Assembly (NCBI GenBank): GCA_033064195.1
Contig: JARBJD010000125.1
Span: 1 to 64,000, forward strand
From: Blattamonas nauphoetae
Lineage: Eukaryota; Preaxostyla; Oxymonadida
Direction of reading: 5' to 3'
DNA length: 64,000 bases
Under the pieces are notes generated by a model. That model was given only the letters and a program-made list of their open reading frames with translations, was not told where the DNA came from and did no database searches. The position numbers and the translations under genes were made by a program. Shown piece after piece: positions 22,452-32,630 of this stretch. Position 1 is the first letter of the stretch, and each line of letters begins with the position of its first letter.

Positions 22452-25400
22452 ATGTTTCTACGTGTCGCCCTTCTTTCTCGTCTGCAAACTCATGTTTCCA
22501 CGAGGTGCTCTTCGTTCTCGTCCGCAAACTCATGTTTCCATGCGTTGCCCTTCGTCCTCGTCCGCAAACTCATGTTTCCATGCGTTGCCCTTCGTCCTCG
22601 TCCGCAAACTCATGTTTCCACGCGTTGCCCTTCGTCCTCGTCCGCAAACTCATGTTTCCACGCGTTGCCCTTCGTCCTCGTCCGCAAACTCATGTTTCCA
22701 CGCGTTGCCCTTAGTCCTCGTCCGCAAACTCATGTTTCCACGCGTTGCCCTTCGTCCTCGTCCGCAAACTCATGTTTCCATGCGTTGCCCTTCGTCCTCG
22801 TCCGCAAACTCATGTTTCCACGCGTTGCCCTTCGTCCTCGTCCGCAAACTCATGTTTCCACGCGTTGCCCTTCGTCCTCGTCCGCAAACTCATGTTTCCA
22901 CGCGTTGCCCTTCGTCCTCGTCCGCAAACTCATGTTTCCACGCGTTGCCCTTAGTCCTCGTCCGCAAACTCATGTTTCCACGCGTTGCCCTTCGTCCTCG
23001 TCCGCAAACTCATGTTTCCATGCGTTGCCCTTCGTCCTCGTCCGCAAACTCATGTTTCCACGCGTTGCCCTTCGTCCTCGTCCGCAAACTCATGTTTCCA
23101 TGCGTTGCCCTTCGTCCTCGTCCGCAAACTCATGTTTCCATGCGTTGCCCTTCGTCCTCGTCCGCAAACTCATGTTTCCACGCGTTGCCCTTCGTCCTCG
23201 TCCGCAAACTCATGTTTCCACGCGTTGCCCTTCGTCCTCGTCCGCAAACTCATGTTTCCACGCGTTGCCCTTCGTCCTCGTCCGCAAACTCATGTTTCCA
23301 TGCGTTGCCCTTCGTCCTCGTCCGCAAACTCATGTTTCCACGCGTTGCCCTTCGTCCTCGTCCGCAAACTCATGTTTCCACGCGTTGCCCTTCGTCCTCG
23401 TCCGCAAACTCATGTTTCCACGCGTTGCCCTTCGTCCTCGTCCGCAAACTCATGTTTCCATGCGTTGCCCTTCGTCCTCGTCCGCAAACTCATGTTTCCA
23501 CGCGTTGCCCTTCGTCCTCGTCCGCAAACTCATGTTTCCACGCGTTGCCCTTCGTCCTCGTCCGCAAACTCATGTTTCCACGCGTTGCCCTTCGTCCTCG
23601 TCCGCAAACTCATGTTTCCACGCGTTGCCCTTCGTCCTCGTCCGCAAACTCATGTTTCCGCGCGTTGCCCTTCGTCCTCGTCCGCAAACTCATGTTTCCA
23701 CGCGTCGCCCTTCGTCCTCGTCCGCAAACTCATGTTTCCACGCGTTGCCCTTCGTCCTCGTCCGCAAACTCATGTTTCCATGCGTTGCCCTTCGTCCTCG
23801 TCCGCAAACTCATGTTCCACGCGTTGCCCTTCGTCCTCGTCCGCAAACTCATGTTTCCACGCGTCGCCGTCCTCGTCCGCAAACTCATGTTTCCACGCGT
23901 TGCCCTTCGTCCTCGTCCGCAAACTCATGTTTCCGCGTATTTCGTCCTCGTCCCTTCGTCCTCGTCCGCAAACTCATGTTTCCACCGTTGCTCTTCGTCC
24001 TCGTCCGCAAACTCATGTTTCCACGCGTTGCCCTTCGTCCTCGTCCGCAAACTCATGTTTCCACGTTGCCCTTCGTCCTCGTCCGCAAACTCATGTTTCC
24101 ACGCGTTGCCCTTCGTCCTCGTCCGCAAACTCATGTTTCACGCGTTGCCCTTCGTCCTCGTCCGTGTTCATGTTTCACGCGTTGCCCTTCGTCCTCGTCC
24201 GCAAACTCATGACGTTGCCCTTCGTCCTCGTCCGCAAACTCATGTTTCCACGTTGCCCTTCGTCCTCGTCCGCAAATCATGTTTCCATATCGTCCATCGT
24301 CATGTTTCCGCGTTGTCGTCCTCGTCCATGTTTCCATTCGTCAATCTTCCGTCCTCGTCAATTTCCATTGTTCCTCCATGCGTTCCCTTCGTCCTCGTCC
24401 GCAAACTCATGTTTCCATGCGTTGCCCTTCGTCCTCGTCCGCAAACTCATGTTTCCATGCGTTGCCATCCGCAAACTCATGTTTCCACGCGTTGCCCTTC
24501 GTCCTCGTCCGCAAACTCATGTTTCACGCGTTGCCCTTCGTCCTCGTCCGCAAACTCATGTTTCCACGCGTTGCCCTTCGTCCTCGTCCGCAAACTCATG
24601 TTTCCACGCGTTGCCCTTCGTCCTCGTCCGCAAACTCATGTTTCCACGCGTTGCCCTTAGTCCTCGTCCGCAAACTCATGTTTCCACGTTGCCCTTCGTC
24701 CTCGTCCGCAAACTCATGTTTCCATGCGTTGCCCTTCGTCCTCGTCCGCAAACTCATGTTTCCACGCGTTGCCCTTCGTCCTCGTCCGCAAACTCATGTT
24801 TCCACGCGTTGCCCTTCGTCCTCGTCCGCAAACTCATGTTTCCACGCGTTGCCCTTCGTCCTCGTCCGCAAACTCATGTTTCCACGCGTTGCCTTCGTCC
24901 TCGTCCGCAAACTCATGTTTCCACGCGTTGCCCTTCGTCCTCGTCCGCAAACTCATGTTTCCATGCGTTGCCCTTCGTCCTCGTCCGCAAACTCATGTTT
25001 CCACGCGTTGCCCTTCGTCCTCGTCCGCAAACTCATGTTTCCACGCGTTGCCCTTCGTCCTCGTCCGCAAACTCATGTTTCCACGCGTTGTCTTCGTCCT
25101 CGTCCGCAAACTCATGTTTCCACGTTGCCGCTCGTCCTCGTCCGCAAACTCATGTTTCCATGCGTTGCCCTTCGTCCTCGTCCGCAAACTCATGTTTCCA
25201 CGCGTTGCCCTTCGTCCTCGTCCGCAAACTCATGTTTCCATGCGTTGCCCTTCGTCCTCGTCCGCAAACTCATGTTTCCTTGCGTTGTCCTTCGTCCTCG
25301 TCCGCAAACTCATGTTTCCACGCGTAGCCCTTCGTCCTCGTCCGCAAACTCATGTTTCCACGCGTCGCCCTTCGTCCTCGTCCGCAAACTCATGTTTCCA

Positions 25401-26899
25401 CGCGTAGCCCTTCGTCCTCGTCCGCAAACTCATGTTTCCATGCGTTGCCCTTCGTCCTCGTCCGCAAACTCATGTTTCCATGCGTTGCCCTTCGTCCTCG
25501 TCCGCAAACTCATGTTTCCACGCGTAGCCCTTCGTCCTCGTCCGCAAACTCATGTTTCCACCCGTCGCCCTTCGTTCTCGTCCGCAAACTCATGTTTCCA
25601 CCCGTCGCTCTTCGTCCTCGTCCGCAAACTCATGTTTCCATGCGTTGCCCTTCGTCCTCGTCCGCAAACTCATGTTTCCATGCGTTGCCCTTCGTCCTCG
25701 TCCGCAAACTCATGTTTCCACGCGTTGCCCTTCGTCCTCGTCCGCAAACTCATGTTTCCACGCGTTGCCCTTCGTCCTCGTCCGCAAACTCATGTTTCCA
25801 CGCGTTGCCCTTCGTCCTCGTCCGCAAACTCATGTTTCCATGCGTTGCCCTTCGTCCTCGTCCGCAAACTCATGTTTCCACGCGTTGCCCTTCGTCCTCG
25901 TCCGCAAACTCATGTTTCCACGCGTTGCCCTTCGTCCTCGTCCGCAAACTCATGTTTCCACGCGTTGCCCTTCGTCCTCGTCCGCAAACTCATGTTTCCA
26001 TGCGTTGCCCTTCGTCCTCGTCCGCAAACTCATGTTTCCATGCGTTGCCCTTCGTCCTCGTCCGCAAACTCATGTTTCCACGCGTTGCCCTTCGTCCTCG
26101 TCCGCAAACTCATGTTTCCACGCGTTGCCCTTAGTCCTCGTCCGCAAACTCATGTTTCCACGCGTTGCCCTTCGTCCTCGTCCGCAAACTCATGTTTCCA
26201 TGCGTTGCCCTTCGTCCTCGTCCGCAAACTCATGTTTCCATGCGTTGCCCTTCGTCCTCGTCCGCAAACTCATGTTTCCACGCGTTGCCCTTCGTCCTCG
26301 TCCGCAAACTCATGTTTCCACGCGTTGCCCTTCGTCCTCGTCCGCAAACTCATGTTTCCACGCGTTGCCCTTCGTCCTCGTCCGCAAACTCATGTTTCCA
26401 CGCGTTGCCCTTCGTCCTCGTCCGCAAACTCATGTTTCCACGCGTTGCCCTTCGTCCTCGACCGCAAACTCATGTTTCCACGCGTTGCCCTTCGTGCTCG
26501 TCCGCAAACTCATGTTTCCACCCGTCACCCTTCGTCCTCGTCCGCAAACTCATGTTTCCACGCGTTGCCCTTCGTCCTCGTCCGCAAACTCATGTTTCCA
26601 CGCGTTGCCCTTCGTCCTCGTCCGCAAACTCATGTTTCCATGCGTTGCCCTTCGTCCTCGTCCGCAAACTCATGTTTCCACGCGTAGCCCTTCGTCCTCG
26701 TCCGCAAACTCATGTTTCCACGCGTTGCCCTTCGTCCTCGTCCGCAAACTCATGTTTCCACGCGTTGCCCTTCGTCCTCGTCCGCAAACTCATGTTTCCA
26801 CCCGTCGCCCTTCGTCCTCGTCCGCAAACTCATGTTTCCACGCGTTGCCCTTCGTCCTCGTCCGCAAACTCTTGTTTCCACGCGTTGCCCTTCGTCCTC
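22452..26899 (+). repeat. 40-bp minisatellite, about 110 copies
   Basis: The consensus unit is CGCGTTGCCCTTCGTCCTCG followed by TCCGCAAACTCATGTTTCCA. Copies are near identical over most of the array. The first copies (22452-22540) and scattered ones near 25.3-25.6 kb differ at a few sites (C/T at the second base, CCCGTCGCC and GCGTAGCC variants), and 23810-24480 holds many shortened and broken copies. Because 40 is not a multiple of three, a single frame cycles through three translations of the unit, which gives open plus-strand frames of up to 802 codons. These are by-products of the repeat and I do not call them genes. Confidence 0.97.
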
Positions 26900-27027
26900 G
26901 TCTGTTCATCACTGCTGTGATCCTTCTCATTCATCGTCATCAGCCATTCCTTTCTTCATTCATCTGTCATTTCTTATCAGATCATTTCACCCTTTCTTTT
27001 CTGTCATTTATCACCTCACTTCATTTT

Positions 27028-27274
27028 AAACATGAAAATAGATTACCCAATAACTCTGAAAACCCACTTTCTCTCATGATTCACTGCATCTCTTTTCTCA
27101 TTTTTTCGTGAATGTTGATCGGGCCCATCGTTTTGATCATTCCATAGTAAATCATCTTTTTCTCAGGCTGGAGGAATTTGTCAACTCTATCATTTCACAC
27201 TATTGATATTCGCCATGTTCTTTATCAAATCAGAGAAAAGCACTAATTGTTGACATGGAACTAATTGGTGACAC
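27028..27274 (-). repeat. Right terminal inverted repeat of the large pogo-like element
   Basis: This is the reverse complement of 16598-16847. Its outermost bases (TAC and the flanking TA) continue at 28932-28936, after the second pogo-like element that inserted at the TA within the repeat end. Confidence 0.9.
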
Positions 27275-27276
27275 TA

Positions 27277-28931
27277 CTGTCAGTCCGGAATACGCGAATC
27301 GGGAATCAAACCCAAATCAATGGGTTTGATCAAACTACTCCACCACCGCTTTCAACTAATCACTCGACAAATACCGACTAAATCACATAACTTTGAATGA
27401 AATGGAGGCAATATCATCGTGGTGAGCCAACTTCATTCAGTTCTGTCAGTACGTTCACTCATCACGATCTATCAGCATTGTGTCGAGAAAAGGTAAGTTC
27501 ATGCCGCATTCTTCATCGGAATCGTTTTTCAGGACTCCAACAGGGCCTTTTCGTGCTTTCTCCGCCATTTGATCAAAACGGTCGGATTGGATCTCACAAC
27601 GTTGCATATCGTCACGATATACATGCCCAAATCCAGCAGCTCGGAAGGCAGAGTATATTGTCAATGGCACAGTGGCCTTGTCAAAAGCAGACGTCGCAAT
27701 CGCTACAATTTCCTCCTGGCTCCTTTTGGGTTTGGTTCCTCTTATTTGTTTGATATATCGTTTCCAAGGCCCAAATACCACAAGGTCGAGTGGTTGCATC
27801 AGGTGCGTTGCATACGGAATAAAGAAAATAGGGGTGATATCATGCTCAGTCAAGATTTGCCTTGGAAGATCCGCCGAGTGGATTTTACTACCGTCCATCA
27901 GAAGAAAAGCAGTCTGATCTGGCATCTTTAGGTCTGTTCGTTTTGTTTTTATGTCGTGAATTAGTACCCGTCGCAACCAGTCCACAAAATAATCGGTAGT
28001 CATATACGCCGACTGTTCCCGTCGAACCACCTCACAGTGGATATGCTGCGTCGCCCCAGCGTTTGACAGCTTTCGTTCATCAATGTCACCTTTGACAACG
28101 AAATATGGTAATAAACTCGTCCCATCCAAACAAATACAGCCCGCAACTGTGATCCGCTTTTCAGAACGTTCAATGCCGTACGTTTGTTTTGTTTCGTCAC
28201 ATTGTTTAGAAATGATGAATTGCTTGGGGGCATCCTCATAGCAATGATATCCACTTTCGTCCATGTTGTAGATGAAACTGGCGGGTTGACCCTGGAGGAT
28301 TGGTGTGACTCTTTCTCTGAAGTTGAGAATGTCATTAGATGTGATCATTGTCCTTTTTAATTCCTTCGGTTCGATTAGAATCTGTTTCAGGCTATCAGAG
28401 TGACGTTTGAGGAAGCCTTGATGCCAGCTCTGGTGGACTGGCCTGTCAATTCTGTTGGAGGCCCAATCACGCACGCGGCTTGGAGTATATGGGTCATCTG
28501 TCCCACTAGCCTCTAAAACTAAGGTAACTAGTTCCTCCTCTTCTTCCATTGAGAAATGCGCCGTCTTCTTTCTCTTGTTTTTAGGACGTGATCGTGGATG
28601 CTTTGCTGAATGCACGGCTTTCTGTGAACAGCCAACGATCAAGGCGACCAATCGTTGGGTCAATGGATTGAAGATGCTGTCACCAAGCTGTTGTTTCAAC
28701 CAGAGAATTCTTTCGCGTGGTTGCGATTGGCCAATCTGCTCCTGAATCCCGGTTGCAATTTCTACGGCCCTTGCTTCAGGCACCAACAACGAAAGTTCAT
28801 AAAAGCATTTTTGTTTTGTCCACGTCATTTTTTTGCTATTGAAAAACAGATACGAATGATATACAGTAGTGAAGTGTGATCTCCCCATTGAATTATGTTT
28901 GATTCCCGATTCGCGTATTCCGGACTGACAG
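27277..28931 (-). mobile_element. Second pogo-like transposon, apparently intact
   Basis: Perfect 35-bp inverted repeats start CTGTCAGTCCGGAATACGCG at 27277 and end at 28931, with TA on both sides (27275-27276, 28932-28933). The 1655-bp body is almost filled by one uninterrupted transposase gene. Perfect ends, an intact gene and insertion into another young element suggest recent activity. The enzyme differs clearly from that of the surrounding element, so the two are separate families. Confidence 0.93.
27455..28888 (-). CDS. pogo/Tigger-like DDE transposase (DD35D)
   Basis: A single uninterrupted frame of 477 codons; an internal Met (MTWTKQK, residue 21) is an alternative start. The N-terminal half includes a CENPB-type DNA-binding region (RVRDWASNRI ... 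SWHQGFLKRHSDS). The catalytic core shows YNMDESGYHC, LLMDGSKIHS and ATHLMQPLDLVVFG, with 35 residues between the second and third Asp. A short C-terminal region rich in Asp/Glu follows. It reads toward the left end of its own element. All catalytic residues are present and no break is seen, so it may be functional and could in principle mobilise non-autonomous relatives with the same ends. Confidence 0.93.
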   Translation of the reverse strand: MGRSHFTTVYHSYLFFNSKKMTWTKQKCFYELSLLVPEARAVEIATGIQEQIGQSQPRERILWLKQQLGDSIFNPLTQRLVALIVGCSQKAVHSAKHPRSRPKNKRKKTAHFSMEEEEELVTLVLEASGTDDPYTPSRVRDWASNRIDRPVHQSWHQGFLKRHSDSLKQILIEPKELKRTMITSNDILNFRERVTPILQGQPASFIYNMDESGYHCYEDAPKQFIISKQCDETKQTYGIERSEKRITVAGCICLDGTSLLPYFVVKGDIDERKLSNAGATQHIHCEVVRREQSAYMTTDYFVDWLRRVLIHDIKTKRTDLKMPDQTAFLLMDGSKIHSADLPRQILTEHDITPIFFIPYATHLMQPLDLVVFGPWKRYIKQIRGTKPKRSQEEIVAIATSAFDKATVPLTIYSAFRAAGFGHVYRDDMQRCEIQSDRFDQMAEKARKGPVGVLKNDSDEECGMNLPFLDTMLIDRDE

Positions 28932-28937
28932 TACTAT

Positions 28938-29419
28938 AAGGGGTGTCAAAAATATCCTGAACTCAAACAACGATGCATGAAATGTGCAGAGGAATACGAA
29001 CTTCATCTCAGCATCAGGACCTGAATTCCAGAGTTTGACGACGAATGAACAGACGGTGGGTAAGAACAGAGCTCAACTATGAAAAGGAAAAAGTTCGGGG
29101 ATGGATCGTTCAATCAAGGGTGAAGAGACCACATCCATTTTGGATAGTTTGGCGAAATGTGTAATTATTATCGATAAACTGTTTGATGTATTCCAGACAG
29201 AGCTAGAAATGATGGAACACAAAGAAGAGAAAAGGACGAGAAATCCGACGATCGAGAAATAAAATGAAGAGCGGAACCAGAAAGACAGCATGAAATGCCG
29301 AGTTGAGTGAAGAAACATCCATCAGAACAGTCCTAACGATTCCAATGTGAAGAACTGAATCTCCACCAAAACTCATCCGAATGTAATGGGTCGGAAAATC
29401 ATTTCATCAACTCTCACAC
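28938..29419. other. Intergenic region between transposon nest and ARF-like gene
   Basis: About 480 bp of A-rich DNA with an 81-codon minus-strand frame (29073-29318) that is Phe/Ser-rich and unlikely to be coding. It should hold the promoter of the downstream ARF-like gene. Confidence 0.4.
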
Positions 29420-30394
29420 ATGGGCAATATCGTCGACAAACTGAGTTCTATTTTTGGCTCAAAAGAATATCGCATCGTCCTCCTTGGTCTCGATGGTCTG
29501 CTTCTTCCTCAACACTTCATCGTTCTTTTTCTTTCCCTTTCTTGGCCCTTCGTCTCCATCATCTCCCCTCTTTCGGTCGTGCACCCTTCCAACGCTTCTG
29601 TCCTCCTCCTCCAACGGCAGCCGCGGGAAAGACAACCATCCTGTACAAACTCAAAGTGAACGAAGCCATCCACACACGCCCAACAATCGGTCTGTCCCTT
29701 TCTTCCTCACTCGCTCTCTTCAGGCTTCAACATGGAGTCGGTCAACATCAAGAACATCAAGTTCGACATGTGGGATGTCGGTGGCCAGAAGAAGGTGTGA
29801 CTCAGTTCGGCTTGTCTTCTGCTCATTTCTTCTCTCATCGATTCTCTCCTCTCTCTTCATCTCTCCCTTCCTCATCTTCCCTCTCCCTTTCCCCTTCCCC
29901 GTCTCTTCTCTTCATCTCCTCTCCTTCAGCTCCGTCATCTCTGGCACCATTACTATGCGGGTGCCGATGCCATCATTTACGTCGTCGACTCCGCTGACAC
30001 CGAGCGACTCGCGTGTGCTGCGAACGACTGCGAAGACTGTGCCCGCGACGAGCTCCGAAGGATGCTCAACTACAGCGAACTGAAGTGTGCACTTCGAGTC
30101 CACGCTGACCCTTCATTCTTCTCTTCCATTCCTGTCTCATTTCTCGTTCATCTCCCTCTCACTCACTCTCTCTCACTCCCTCCCAGAGATGCCTCTCTCC
30201 TCGTCTTTGCCAACAAACAAGACATGGCTGGTGCGTGTTCTCCCGCCCAAATTCGGGACAGACTTCAACTTGATCTCATCTGTCGCGATCGTTCCTGGTT
30301 CGTTCAACCAACTTGCGGGATCACAGGCGACGGTCTTCTCAATGGGCTTGAATGGCTGGGGAAGGATCTCAAGAAGAAAAAGAAGAGACGATAA
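29420..30394 (+). CDS. ARF/ARL1-type small GTPase
   Basis: Five exons: 29420-29495, 29621-29689, 29724-29794, 29930-30084 and 30187-30394, all with GT-AG introns and a frame that closes to 192 residues. ARF-family GTPases recruit coats and tethers to Golgi and endosome membranes. All nucleotide motifs are present: GLDAAGKTT (P-loop), PTIGF (switch I Thr), WDVGGQ (switch II, Gln present), NKQD, and a TCGITGDGL G5 region. The N-terminus MGN fits N-myristoylation. The C-terminus KKKKKRR is more basic than usual for ARFs and may aid membrane binding. A Cys-containing insert follows SADTERL. ARF versus ARL1 cannot be settled by eye. Confidence 0.93.
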
Positions 30395-30780
30395 GGAAGG
30401 TGGCGAAGTTCATCATTTCAAATGTGTTGTTTTGTTTCGAGTTTGTTGTTTGTCAGAATCTCGAAAGTCGGACACGAAGTCACCAAGTTGCACACACAGG
30501 ATCTTGTAAGTGTGTCATTGTCAACGAGTTGATTTCATGGTGGCGATTGGACGATTGACACGCATCGGATCATTGCGATTGTTGAAAATTGAGGTAATCA
30601 GACAGTTCAGAGCAACAAATTCCAGAGAACCGTCTTGTAAAGGAGTGGATGGATGAAAGAGGATTCAAAAGAGTGCATTATCCTTTGCATCTTTTGAAGC
30701 CTGGATTAGCCCATTGTTGGTGTCAAAACGGAGTTTCATCTGAATCTCTCTTCTCAATCCTTTTGTGTTTTCCCGTTCTG

Positions 30781-31320
30781 ATGGAATCTGTTCTTTCATC
30801 GTTTTTCCTCCAAGATGATGACATTTCACTGCGTGTTTTCCGCACATCAGATCGCGAGCAATTGGTTGCTCTTGCTGACAATCCGAAGATCTTTGCGCAG
30901 ATGTCAAATCGCTTTCCACATCCTTTCACATCTGCAGACGCTGATTTTTGGATTTCACGTGATCTCAAACAGGTCCAGCCGAACAGTCTCGCGATTGAGT
31001 GGAAAGGACAGCTCTGTGGTGGAATTCGGATCTCGCCGTATTCCGATGTTCACTCCAAAACAGGCGGGATGGGATATTGGCTTGGTGAGCCTTTTTGGGG
31101 GAAAGGAATCATGGCAAGAGCCATCTCTCTCTTCGTTCCTTTTGCCTTCAGAGAATTCTCCCTCCTCCGTGTCGAAGCTCTTGTCTTTGCGAACAACACA
31201 TCATCTGCCCGTGTTCTTGAAAAAGCAGGATTTCAAAAAGAGGGAGTCCTTCGCAAGCACTGTGTCAAGAATGGAATCATCATGGATGGAATTCTCTTTG
31301 CGAAGGTCGTTTCAGATTGA
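30781..31320 (+). CDS. GNAT-family acetyltransferase, RimJ/RimL type
   Basis: Intronless, 179 residues from the Met at 30781; the frame is open upstream to 30649, but that part has no domain similarity. The fold is Acetyltransf_3: SLRVFRTSDREQL at the start, GYWLGEPFWGKGIMARA (acetyl-CoA loop, near residues 100-116) and VEALVFANNTSSARVLEKAGF, the classic RimJ/RimL-type end motif. Such enzymes transfer acetyl from acetyl-CoA to amino groups of proteins or small molecules; the substrate here is unknown. It lacks introns while many neighbours have several, and it resembles bacterial enzymes more than eukaryotic ones, consistent with horizontal transfer. Confidence 0.85.
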   Translation: MESVLSSFFLQDDDISLRVFRTSDREQLVALADNPKIFAQMSNRFPHPFTSADADFWISRDLKQVQPNSLAIEWKGQLCGGIRISPYSDVHSKTGGMGYWLGEPFWGKGIMARAISLFVPFAFREFSLLRVEALVFANNTSSARVLEKAGFQKEGVLRKHCVKNGIIMDGILFAKVVSD

Positions 31321-31674
31321 TTTCTCGATTCTTATTTGCATTCTCAATCAAAACTGTCCATTATTTGTCTCCCACAACCCAAAGATCAACTTCACTTCTT
31401 TTCAAACTTCATCTGGCTCTCTGTCTCCATCTCTTGTCCTATGCCACTCCTTTCGAATGCCAAACATCAATAATCGTCTCAAGCACACTTTTTTCGTTGT
31501 GATGGAACGAAAACTTGAAGAATAGAGTCGGAGACGGGACAAAAGCCAATGGAGGGAGAGAATACCGATAGAGGAGGGCAGTACTTATCTTCATTTCGCT
31601 GTTTTTGAGGAAGAGTGACTCTTTTTGAGAAGGAAAAGTTGCAAAGGGTTGATGAAGTGCCTTCAAAAGGATGA
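31321..31674. other. Convergent 3' region
   Basis: This is the tail-to-tail gap between the acetyltransferase (plus) and the macrodomain gene (minus). Small open frames here lack recognisable features. Confidence 0.4.
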
Positions 31675-32364
31675 TTATCTCCAGAATCGCGTCTTCTTTC
31701 TGTTGCTAAATGTTTGAGTAAAATGAGTGGCTGGAAAATGCGGCAGATACGCTGCAACATTGTCGTCTTCAAAACAACAGAAAATAATCCTCCTCAGAAC
31801 CGTTTGTGGATGTGCTTGAAGGTGGGCTTGGACAGCAGCGAATGCCGTAACTGCAGCTTCCTTATTTGGATATCCATACACTCCGCAGGAAATGCATGGG
31901 AAGGCGACTGATTCTAATCCAAATTGTTCGCACAAGAGTAAGCTATTCGAATAGCATGCTGTGAGCGATTGTGGGTCTAAATGGCGCGAGGAACGGATGA
32001 TTGGGCCCACTGTATGAAGAACTGTCTTTGATGGAAGATTATAACCTTTTGTAAGTTTCACTTCCCCAGTCTCGCAGCCACGAAGTTGTTTGCATTCTGC
32101 AGTGAGAAGTGACCCCCCTTTGGAGTGGATAGCACCATCAACACCACCTCCACCCATCAGAGATGAATTTGCAGCATTCACAATGGCATCGATTTCGAGG
32201 CGAGTAATGTCTCCTTGGAGAAGAATGAGTTCTGTTTGTCCGACTGGCAATGAAGAGAGAATAGTGATTCCGGATATTTCCACGGGAGCAGTCCCAGGAA
32301 GTGTTGTCTGAATGAGTGTTTTATTGCGTGGTGGATCCATTCGTCGCGAAGATTCGTTGATCAA
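31675..32364 (-). CDS. Macrodomain ADP-ribose hydrolase, MacroD type
   Basis: Intronless, 229 residues. The macrodomain covers about residues 45-215: ITRLEIDAIVNAANSSL, then GGGGVDGAIH (ADP-ribose-binding loop), TKGYNLPSKTVLHTVGP and FPCISCGVYGYPNKEAA (second loop). This is the MacroD/YmdB pattern; family members remove ADP-ribose from proteins or deacetylate O-acetyl-ADP-ribose. The 40-residue N-terminal extension is common in this group. Like its neighbours on both sides it has no intron and looks bacterial. Confidence 0.92.
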   Translation of the reverse strand: MINESSRRMDPPRNKTLIQTTLPGTAPVEISGITILSSLPVGQTELILLQGDITRLEIDAIVNAANSSLMGGGGVDGAIHSKGGSLLTAECKQLRGCETGEVKLTKGYNLPSKTVLHTVGPIIRSSRHLDPQSLTACYSNSLLLCEQFGLESVAFPCISCGVYGYPNKEAAVTAFAAVQAHLQAHPQTVLRRIIFCCFEDDNVAAYLPHFPATHFTQTFSNRKKTRFWR

Positions 32365-32630
32365 ACCATCTTGCCGTACTTGAAGATGAAGACACCTTTT
32401 TCTGAGAAATGAAATCCATCAAACACGATTTATCTCAGATCGCAGCGAGTGTATCCCCATGTTCCACTTTCATCACACCATCACATGTGATACACCAAAA
32501 AAAAGCTCGCTTTCATGTTGTTGATTTTCGACAAGACTTTTCCATCGATCAATCGCAAAATGATCAATGAGGGGGCTGAAACCGTGTATAAATCATTGAG
32601 ACCATCTCTTTTCAGAGAATTAGAGACATA

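Larger units (their letters stand above)
16598..28934 (+). mobile_element. Large pogo-like transposon with two later transposon insertions
   Basis: Terminal inverted repeats of about 250 bp lie at 16598-16847 and, in reverse, 27028-27274; the last three bases of the right end are displaced to 28932-28934 by a later insertion. The two copies look nearly identical by eye. The outer ends read GTGGTGTCACC (left) and the complement of GTAGTGTCACC (right), each flanked by TA (16596-16597, 28935-28936), the target duplication of Tc1/mariner/pogo elements. Contents in order: left repeat, a pogo-like transposase (16918-21158, split), 1.3 kb of unassigned DNA, a 40-bp minisatellite (22452-26899) and the right repeat. 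Removing the Tc1 element (18547-20148), the second pogo-like element (27277-28931) and one TA each leaves about 9.1 kb. That is long for a pogo element. Confidence 0.85.

Noticed and set aside
22452-26899. CRISPR array
   Set aside because: The units are contiguous 40-bp repeats with no variable spacers, in a eukaryotic genome.
22435-27111. Series of plus-strand open frames of 500-800 codons
   Set aside because: They are all readings of the 40-bp minisatellite in its three phases; no domain is present outside the repeat.
29073-29318. 81-codon minus-strand frame upstream of the ARF-like gene
   Set aside because: Phe/Ser-rich, no motif, and lies in the likely promoter.
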